From positions 1 through 6,340 of the forward strand of contig CAMYNZ010000220.1 of NCBI GenBank assembly GCA_947259865.1: a DNA stretch of 6,340 nucleotides, in the 5' to 3' direction. The translations under genes were made by a program, and so were the position numbers. A model generated the notes under the pieces. It was given only the letters and a program-made list of their open reading frames with translations. It was not told where the DNA came from and did no database searches. Shown piece by piece: positions 1 through 4,888 of this stretch (position 1 is its first letter; every line of letters begins with the position of its first letter). Source of the DNA: an uncultured Desulfobacterales bacterium. GTDB lineage: Bacteria; Desulfobacterota; Desulfobacteria; Desulfobacterales; G020354645.

Positions 1-1863
1 GCCTCCTGCACCCCCAGAACTCACGAACCCTTATTCAAACACACCATCAAAGAAGCCGGGGTAAATCCCTATCTGCTCGAATTCGTCAGCATCCGCGAGC
101 AGGTTTCCTGGGTGCATATGAAAGAGCCCGAAATTGCCACCGAAAAAGCCAAAGACCTGGTCAAGATGGGTGTGGCCAAGGCTGCGCTGCTTGAAGAGGG
201 TCAGGAGATCAGGCTGCCGGTTAAAACCGATTGCATGATAATCGGGGGAGGGATGGCCGGCATGACCACGGCGCTGAACGTTGCCGATCAGGGATTCAAT
301 GCCATCATCGTTGAAAAGGAGCCTCAGCTGGGCGGCATCCTGAACCAGCTCTGTTTTGTTTCGCAAGATCATTACAAATCCCCGGCCGGCAGGGTGGTAA
401 AAGCCAAGGTGGCCCGGGTTGAAGCCCATCCCAATGTGACGGTTTACACCGATACGCAATTAGAAACGGTTGAAGGCTACATCGGAAACTATACGGTTTC
501 ACTCAAGGCCAACGGGCGCGAATCTATTGAGAAAAAGGATGTTTCGACCATGGTTGTGGCCACGGGTATGAAGGAGCTTGAACCTCAAGGGCAATTTTTA
601 TACGGGGAAGACCCGCGCGTGGTAACCCAGCTTCAGCTTGACCGTATGCTCAGGGATAAAGTTGTTAAAGACGTCAAAAGTGTGGTCATCATCAATTGCG
701 TCAATTCTAAAAACGAAACGCGGGGCTGCTGCAGTATCGGATGCCATACATCGGTGAAAAATGCCCTGGCCCTCAAAACCCTTCACAAGGATGCGCGCGT
801 GCATGTCCTGTACCGCGATTTGTCGATGGTAAAAGAAGAAGGCGATGCCCTGGAAAAAGCCAAAAAGTTCGGCATTAAATTTTTACGGTTTCCGGATGAT
901 CGCTACCCTGAAGTTACCCGCGAGGATGATGATTTAACGGTGCGGATATATGACCTGCTGATTGGCAGAGAATTTATAATTCCGGCAGACCTGGTCGTAT
1001 TAACCACGGCTTTTCAGGGAGATGAAACCGTTGATCGCGTCAAAGGCCTCCTTAAAGTTTCATCAAATGCCGATGGATTTTTCCAGGAATCTCACGTCAA
1101 GCTCGGTCCGCTGGAGTTTCCGGCTGACGGGATATCCCTTTGCGGTTGTGCCAAAGCACCGATGACCTTTAAGGACAGTTGCGAGGCGGGCTCCGGGGCT
1201 GCCATGCGGGTTTCGATTCCGATGAAAAAGGGCTATGTCGAGGCCGAGGGGATCGTGGCCGATATAGATCTGTCCAACTGCAACCAGTGCAGTATCTGCT
1301 GGAAGAGATGTCCGTATACCGCCATAAAAACGGATGATGACAAGAATCCGGAGGTGATAAAAGCACTGTGCAAAGGTTGCGGGTTGTGTGCAGCAGATTG
1401 TCCCAAGGAATGCATATCCATCGTGCACTACACAGACGAGCAGGTTCTGGCCCAGGTGGAGGCGGCCCTTGAGGAATCCCCCGAAAAAAAGATAATCGGG
1501 TATGTCTGTCACTGGTGCGCGCTGGGAGGTGTCGACATGGCCGGGGTAAGCAGGCTGCAATATCCGTCCAACGCGCGATTGATCAGAGTGATGTGCTCGG
1601 CGCGGGTTTCCATAAAAATGATGCAGCAGGCCTTTGATCTGGGTGCCGCCGGTGTGCTGGTAGCCGGATGTGAATTTCCCACCTGTCATTATATCACCGG
1701 AAACTATGCTGCCGAGAAGAGAATAAAACGGACCAAAAACAAACTTGCCAAAGCAGGGTATGATCCCGACAAGCTCTGGAATCTCTGGTGCTCGGCCGCA
1801 GACGGGCCGAAGTTTGCAGGCACGATGCGGGAAATGGTTGAGGCGTTGGGTTTGGAGGAGTAA
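1..1863 (+). CDS. hdrA: HdrA-like heterodisulfide reductase subunit A fused to a C-terminal MvhD domain (5'-partial)
   Basis: The frame is open from base 1, and its first codons read CTPRTHEPLF, a conserved HdrA N-terminal motif. The gene therefore starts left of the window, and the in-frame GTG at 112 is internal. In window residue numbers (codon at base 1 = residue 1), the FAD-binding GGGMAG lies at 82-87, a Cys group at 233/243/244/248, two ferredoxin-type [4Fe-4S] motifs at C427/C430/C433/C437 and C457/C460/C463/C467, and an MvhD-type domain from about 500 to 620 with C503, C506, C532, C557 and C562. HdrA is the cytoplasmic flavin electron-bifurcating subunit of Hdr complexes, and MvhD is the [2Fe-2S] link between HdrA and hydrogenase or other donors. 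Fusions of the two occur in sulfate reducers and also in QmoB, so a Qmo-like role is an alternative. Two usual cluster-ligand positions look altered (V35 and H249). The next gene, an HdrC/NfnB-like flavoprotein, is a likely partner. The family call is firm; the physiological partner is inferred. Confidence 0.93.
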   Translation, partial: ASCTPRTHEPLFKHTIKEAGVNPYLLEFVSIREQVSWVHMKEPEIATEKAKDLVKMGVAKAALLEEGQEIRLPVKTDCMIIGGGMAGMTTALNVADQGFNAIIVEKEPQLGGILNQLCFVSQDHYKSPAGRVVKAKVARVEAHPNVTVYTDTQLETVEGYIGNYTVSLKANGRESIEKKDVSTMVVATGMKELEPQGQFLYGEDPRVVTQLQLDRMLRDKVVKDVKSVVIINCVNSKNETRGCCSIGCHTSVKNALALKTLHKDARVHVLYRDLSMVKEEGDALEKAKKFGIKFLRFPDDRYPEVTREDDDLTVRIYDLLIGREFIIPADLVVLTTAFQGDETVDRVKGLLKVSSNADGFFQESHVKLGPLEFPADGISLCGCAKAPMTFKDSCEAGSGAAMRVSIPMKKGYVEAEGIVADIDLSNCNQCSICWKRCPYTAIKTDDDKNPEVIKALCKGCGLCAADCPKECISIVHYTDEQVLAQVEAALEESPEKKIIGYVCHWCALGGVDMAGVSRLQYPSNARLIRVMCSARVSIKMMQQAFDLGAAGVLVAGCEFPTCHYITGNYAAEKRIKRTKNKLAKAGYDPDKLWNLWCSAADGPKFAGTMREMVEALGLEE

Positions 1864-1915
1864 TTAATTGAAGCAGCGATAGCAACAACCATTAGCAACT
1901 TCGAAGAAATATTTA

Positions 1916-2095
1916 AAATCCGAAGCACGAAATTCGAAACTCGAAACAAACTCAAATGACTGAAATTCAAAAATGAAAACAATGAAGTCTTATGAAATGA
2001 TTAAATACACGAAGCAAATCAAATATTTTGTTTCGAACATTTGGTCATTGAGTATTCGAATTTGTTCCGAATTTCGATATTCGATATTCGAATTT
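1916..2095. repeat. Large imperfect palindrome rich in TTCGAA, possibly a dispersed hairpin or MITE-like repeat
   Basis: The left arm (1916-1956) and the reverse complement of the right arm (2055-2095) match at 31 of 41 positions without gaps, by hand count. After an offset of about six bases the similarity continues through an ATGAC block (left about 1955-1959). The arms share the core motifs CGAA, TCGAAA and AACAAA, and the right arm carries a tandem TCGATAT. The centre (about 1981-2030) is AT-rich and unpaired. There is no open reading frame of note. From memory, similar TTCGAA-rich hairpins recur between genes in environmental Deltaproteobacteria, but I could not verify that here. Confidence 0.65.
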
Positions 2096-2143
2096 AATAG
2101 CACCAATGTAAATTGATTAAATATTAAGAATTGGACCTGTGTT

Positions 2144-2149
2144 TGAGGT
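2144..2149 (+). promoter_or_regulatory. Ribosome binding site that decides the start of the HdrC/NfnB-like gene
   Basis: TGAGGT, with GAGG at 2145-2148, lies 9 bases before the ATG at 2158. The frame stays open up to a TTG at 2131, just after an in-frame TAA, but that codon has no purine-rich site at a good distance, and the extra nine residues would be translated through this RBS. ATG 2158 is therefore preferred. Confidence 0.7.
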
Positions 2150-2157
2150 TTAAAACT

Positions 2158-3942
2158 ATGGATAGTTCTTCTAGATTTGCCGAAGAATTTAACGACATCG
2201 AAATGTTTCGGTACTGCGAACAGTGCGGACGCTGCAGCTCCGCCTGTCCCATTACGGGTATTAACGGTTTTAATATACGCCGGCTGGTCCGGCATGTTGA
2301 GCTCGATTTGATTGATGAAATTGCCGGCTCGCCGATGCCATGGTTTTGTGCCATCTGCGGTCGCTGTGAAGATGCCTGCCCCAACGGGATCAAAATTGTG
2401 GATATCACCCGGGCCCTTCGCGCCAGAGGACCGCGGGACTTGACGCCGGATCAACCGCCATGTGTCAAAGCCTGTCCGGCCGGAATCGATGTGCCGGGTT
2501 ACCTGCGGTTAATCGCTCAGGGAAAAAATGATGCCGCCTGTGAACTTATCATGGAAAGGGCTCCCTTTCCGGGGATACTGGGTCGCGTTTGCACCCATCC
2601 CTGTGAGACTGCCTGTAAAAGAGGCGAAATCAACGATCCCATTGCCATATGTGCGGCCAAGCGCTACGCAGCCGATAAGGCCGGTGATCTTAATGAAAGG
2701 ATAAAAACGCTTAGCCAAGAATCCGGTCACCAGGTAGCTGTTATCGGCGCCGGTCCGGCCGGTTTAACTGCAGCCTATTATTTACGAAAAAAAGGTCACC
2801 GGGTGACTGTTTTTGAAGCCCGGTCTAAAACCGGCGGGATGCTGCGCTATGGAATCCCTTTCTACCGGCTGCCGGAGGATGTGCTCGACAAAGAGATTCA
2901 ACAGGTATTGAGTTTGGGTATCGATATCAAACTCAATACCAAGCTCGGAGACAATTTTGACATCGATCAATTAAAACAGCAGGGGTTTGAAGCTGTTTAT
3001 ATCGCGGTCGGTGCTCAACTGAGCAAAAGGATACCGCTTGAAGGATCGGATCTGGCAGGTGTGATGTGGGGTGTTGATTTTTTGGTTCAGGTTAGCGAGG
3101 GAAAAGAGTTTGACCTTGACGATAATCTTTTAATTATTGGCGGGGGCAATGTGGCCATCGATGCTGCCCTCTCGGCCATCAGGCTGGGGGTTAAAAACGT
3201 CACGCTGGCCTGCCTGGAAAGCCGCGAAGAAATGCCCGCCAATCCCTGGGAAATTGAGATGGCCCGGGAAGAAGGTGTGGAAATGCTTTATTCCTGGGGT
3301 CCCAAAAAGATACTCGGCCAAAACGGTTCCGTGACGGGCGTTGAACTTGTTCGCTGCACGTCGGTTTTTGACGAGGCCGGTAATTTCTGCCCGTTTTTTG
3401 ATGAAACCACAAAAAATGTGAAAACCGACCAGGTGGTTCTGGCCATCGGCCAGTCCAGTGAAACCGAATTCTGCAAGGATTTTTGCTTCCTTGACGATGA
3501 AAGCGACCTGCCGGTTAAAAACGGATTGATCGCCACAGATCCGCAAACCCAGGTCACTGAAATGAAAGGTGTGTTTGCCGGTGGCGATGTTGCCAACGGT
3601 CCCGGCACGGTCATTGAGGCCATTGCGGCCGGACGACGGGCGGCCATCTCGATCGACACATTTTTAGGCGGGGACGGAAAACTGGCACCCGGACGTCGGA
3701 ATTCGGAGTGCGAAATGTCCGATCCGGATTATGACGAAAAAAGACAGACGGGTTTTGCCGAATTGAAACGTGTTGATCCACCGAGCCTGCCCCTAACCGA
3801 AAGACATGTCGGATTCCCCGAGGTGGATCTTTGCTACCCGGACGACGCAGTATTAAAAGAGACCCATCGTTGCCTGCAGTGCGACCTTGAGATTTGCTTT
3901 GCCAATAAGAAACGGGCCGCTGCATCCGATAATCAGGGCTGA
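2158..3942 (+). CDS. HdrC-like dicluster domain fused to a GltD/NfnB-like FAD/NAD(P)H oxidoreductase
   Basis: This is a 594-residue cytoplasmic protein with no signal peptide. Residues 1-90 form an HdrC-like domain with two [4Fe-4S] motifs (C20/C23/C26/C30 and C64/C67/C70/C74). Residues about 100-175 resemble the helical cluster-binding domain before the flavin fold in GltD, NfnB and dihydropyrimidine dehydrogenase (C102, C106, C145, C149, C153; motif GRVCTHPCETACKRG). The FAD motif GAGPAGL is at 197-203, followed by GGMLRYGIPFYRLP at 226-239. The NAD(P)-binding GGGNVAID is at 328-335, and the closing FAD motif (FAGGD ... EAIAAGRRAA) is at about 472-495. A C-terminal tail ends in CLQCDLEIC at 572-580. 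Genuine glutamate synthase small subunits lack the HdrC part, and no large subunit is nearby, so a GltD role is unlikely. Placement after the HdrA-MvhD gene suggests it passes electrons between NAD(P)H and HdrA. The architecture is clear; substrate and direction are inferred. Confidence 0.9.
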   Translation: MDSSSRFAEEFNDIEMFRYCEQCGRCSSACPITGINGFNIRRLVRHVELDLIDEIAGSPMPWFCAICGRCEDACPNGIKIVDITRALRARGPRDLTPDQPPCVKACPAGIDVPGYLRLIAQGKNDAACELIMERAPFPGILGRVCTHPCETACKRGEINDPIAICAAKRYAADKAGDLNERIKTLSQESGHQVAVIGAGPAGLTAAYYLRKKGHRVTVFEARSKTGGMLRYGIPFYRLPEDVLDKEIQQVLSLGIDIKLNTKLGDNFDIDQLKQQGFEAVYIAVGAQLSKRIPLEGSDLAGVMWGVDFLVQVSEGKEFDLDDNLLIIGGGNVAIDAALSAIRLGVKNVTLACLESREEMPANPWEIEMAREEGVEMLYSWGPKKILGQNGSVTGVELVRCTSVFDEAGNFCPFFDETTKNVKTDQVVLAIGQSSETEFCKDFCFLDDESDLPVKNGLIATDPQTQVTEMKGVFAGGDVANGPGTVIEAIAAGRRAAISIDTFLGGDGKLAPGRRNSECEMSDPDYDEKRQTGFAELKRVDPPSLPLTERHVGFPEVDLCYPDDAVLKETHRCLQCDLEICFANKKRAAASDNQG

Positions 3943-3998
3943 TCCGGATCCGTTTACCCATCGATTAATTTACGAATAGACACCGACTGGGGTTGATT

Positions 3999-4063
3999 CC
4001 GGTTCCATAAGGGAAATAGCCCGGTGTGCGAACGGCCCCCTTTTCCCGGGTGCGCCGGGAACC
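3999..4063 (+). other. Overlapping, mutually exclusive GC-rich stems (possible RNA structure)
   Basis: Three pairings can be read. GGTTCC (4001-4006) pairs with GGAACC (4058-4063). GGGAAA (4011-4016) pairs with TTTCCC (4042-4047). TTCCCGG (4043-4049) pairs with CCGGGAA (4055-4061) across a 5-base loop. The second and third share bases, as do the first and third, so they cannot all form. The region may be a 3'-end structure for the upstream transcript or an unrelated remnant. I do not recognise it as a known riboswitch or ncRNA. Confidence 0.35.
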
Positions 4064-4201
4064 TCCCACTATCATCACCCTTTGCGCAGACACCTCTTGA
4101 TTGGATTGTAAAATGATTTAACTTAATAGGTGATCATTAATTGCAAAAATTATGGGAACTATAACCAAGAAAAACGCTGATCATTTCTTTCATTTTATTT
4201 C

Positions 4202-4278
4202 ACCCCCACCCGACCTCCCCCGTTAAGGGGGAGGAGTTTAGCTTCCCTCCCCCGGTGGGAGGGATTGAGGGAGGGGGG
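4202..4278. repeat. Paired C/G-tract hairpins forming a larger imperfect inverted repeat
   Basis: There are two perfect 8-bp hairpins side by side. CCTCCCCC (4214-4221) pairs with GGGGGAGG (4227-4234) across GTTAA. TCCCTCCC (4244-4251) pairs with GGGAGGGA (4257-4264) across CCGGT. Flanking C-rich (4202-4210) and G-rich (4269-4278) tracts can also pair, so the whole block is a palindrome with two inner stems. The composition contrasts sharply with the AT-rich DNA just upstream. Elements of this form are common intergenic repeats in environmental bacterial genomes, as far as I recall; this copy needs a genome-wide comparison. Confidence 0.6.
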
Positions 4279-4284
4279 TATAAT
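4279..4284 (+). promoter_or_regulatory. Candidate -10 box for the response regulator gene
   Basis: A perfect TATAAT abuts the G-tract of the repeat element, 62 bases before the start codon. No good -35 sits 16-18 bases upstream (that position falls inside the repeat), and no extended TGn is present. Transcription would start near 4291 and give a leader of about 55 bases. The perfect hexamer is seen; promoter activity is inferred. Confidence 0.35.
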
Positions 4285-4334
4285 GGCGTTTGCCTTTATT
4301 TGGGTTATAGACCCGGTAATTATTCAAGCGATAT

Positions 4335-4340
4335 GGGAGG
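4335..4340 (+). promoter_or_regulatory. Strong ribosome binding site of the response regulator
   Basis: GGGAGG ends 6 bases before the ATG at 4347, a near-consensus Shine-Dalgarno at an ordinary distance. It supports this start codon. Confidence 0.8.
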
Positions 4341-4346
4341 TTTTCC

Positions 4347-4820
4347 ATGGATAAGGATGATTTGCTGGTCGGCAAACGGATCCTGATTGTCGATGATGAG
4401 CCCGATGTATTGGATACATTAGAAGATTTATTGCCCATGTGTGCTGTTACAAAAGCCACCACATTTGATCAAGCCAGGGACCTGTTGCAAAATCAATATT
4501 TTGATACGGCCATATTGGATATCATGGGGGTCGAAGGGTATGAATTATTAAAACTTTGCAATAAGCATCGAGTGATCGGTGTCATGTTGACCGCCTATGC
4601 AGCCACTCCCGAAAATATAATAAAATCTTACGAGGATGGGGCCGCTTCTTTTGTACCCAAAGAAGAAATGGCCAGCATCACCACCTTCTTAACTGATATT
4701 TACGAGGCCAGGGAGAAAGGAAAAAATTTGTGGTGGCGCTGGTTTGACCGGCTGGCGGACTATTGTGAAAGAAAATTCGGACCTGATTGGCAAAAAGAGC
4801 ACGGGTTTAAGATAAGATGA
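4347..4820 (+). CDS. Single-domain response regulator (receiver protein) with a Trp-rich C-terminal tail
   Basis: This is a 157-residue cytoplasmic protein with a CheY-like receiver domain (about residues 10-120) and no DNA-binding or enzymatic output domain. The phosphorylation site is complete: acidic pair D16/D17 in ILIVDDEPD, phospho-acceptor D58 in AILDIMGVEGYELL, T82 in MLTAYA, and K105 in FVPKEE. The loop after D58 reads IMGVEG rather than the common xMPxxxG. The tail (about 126-157) carries WWRWFDRLADYCERKFGPDW, rich in Trp and charged residues. It is too short for a known output domain but may bind a partner. The gene has its own strong RBS and a candidate promoter, and converges on dctM, so it is probably monocistronic. 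No histidine kinase is in view; its partner and target are unknown. It may act by protein-protein contact or as a phosphorelay intermediate. Confidence 0.9.
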   Translation: MDKDDLLVGKRILIVDDEPDVLDTLEDLLPMCAVTKATTFDQARDLLQNQYFDTAILDIMGVEGYELLKLCNKHRVIGVMLTAYAATPENIIKSYEDGAASFVPKEEMASITTFLTDIYEAREKGKNLWWRWFDRLADYCERKFGPDWQKEHGFKIR

Positions 4821-4888
4821 AGTCAACTCCAGACACTGTCCTGCAAGCAAGCTGCCTTACTGCCGGATCTTTCCCTAATTAGGGCTTA
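4821..4888. other. Convergent intergenic spacer with an inverted repeat and an inner palindrome
   Basis: CTGCCGGA (4860-4867) and TCCGGCAG (4902-4909) form a perfect 8-bp inverted repeat with a 34-base loop that contains the 12-base palindrome CCCTAATTAGGG (4873-4884). The right arm lies inside the last codons of dctM. A T-run (4897-4902) precedes the right arm on the plus strand rather than following it. The position between two converging genes fits a bidirectional terminator, but the structure is not a textbook one. Confidence 0.4.

Larger units (their letters stand above)
1864..2157. other. AT-rich intergenic spacer
   Basis: This 294-base stretch separates the hdrA-like stop codon from the preferred start of the next gene. 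I see no plausible coding sequence in it. Most of it is occupied by the TTCGAA-rich palindrome described separately. No classical GC-stem plus T-run terminator follows the hdrA-like gene, so read-through into the downstream gene is possible. No confident sigma-70 promoter is visible either. Confidence 0.7.
3943..4346. other. Long intergenic region with hairpins and a probable promoter
   Basis: These 404 bases hold no plausible gene on either strand. The stop of the upstream gene overlaps a 10-base palindrome, GATCCGGATC (3941-3950). A GC-rich part with overlapping hairpins lies at about 3999-4063, an AT-rich part with no recognised feature at about 4100-4200, and a C/G-tract paired-hairpin element at 4202-4278. 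A TATAAT box and a leader then run into the response regulator. No T-run follows the GC-rich stems, so a rho-independent terminator is not secure. Confidence 0.7.

Noticed and set aside
112..114. GTG (and ATG at 118) as the start of the HdrA-like gene
   Set aside because: The frame is open to base 1, and the upstream codons spell the conserved HdrA stretch CTPRTHEPLF and IREQVSWVH, so these are internal codons of a gene cut by the window edge.
1063..1689. Long open frame on the minus strand inside the HdrA-like gene
   Set aside because: It lies wholly antisense to a gene with clear family motifs, has no recognisable domain and no own RBS evidence; it reflects codon bias of the real gene. The same holds for the antisense frames within the flavoprotein and dctM.
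1916..2095. CRISPR array or insertion sequence
   Set aside because: There is one palindrome rather than regularly spaced direct repeats, and no transposase reading frame.
2131..2133. TTG as the start of the HdrC/NfnB-like gene
   Set aside because: It lacks a suitable ribosome binding site, while ATG 2158 has GAGG at 9 bases and gives an N-terminus that leads directly into the HdrC-like motif.
2158..3942. Annotation as glutamate synthase small subunit (GltD)
   Set aside because: The flavin half resembles GltD, but an HdrC-like dicluster domain is fused in front and no large subunit is nearby; the neighbour is HdrA-MvhD.
3990..4110. Group II intron or known riboswitch remnant
   Set aside because: The GC-rich stems vaguely suggested one, but no domain V hairpin, reverse transcriptase or recognisable aptamer core could be found.
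4214..4264. Rho-independent terminator for the upstream gene
   Set aside because: The stems are strong, but neither is followed by a T-run on either strand, and the pair is symmetrical like a repeat element.
4279..4300. Sigma-54 promoter (TGGC then TTGC) near the response regulator
   Set aside because: The GG and GC elements are only about 5 bases apart instead of the required 10.
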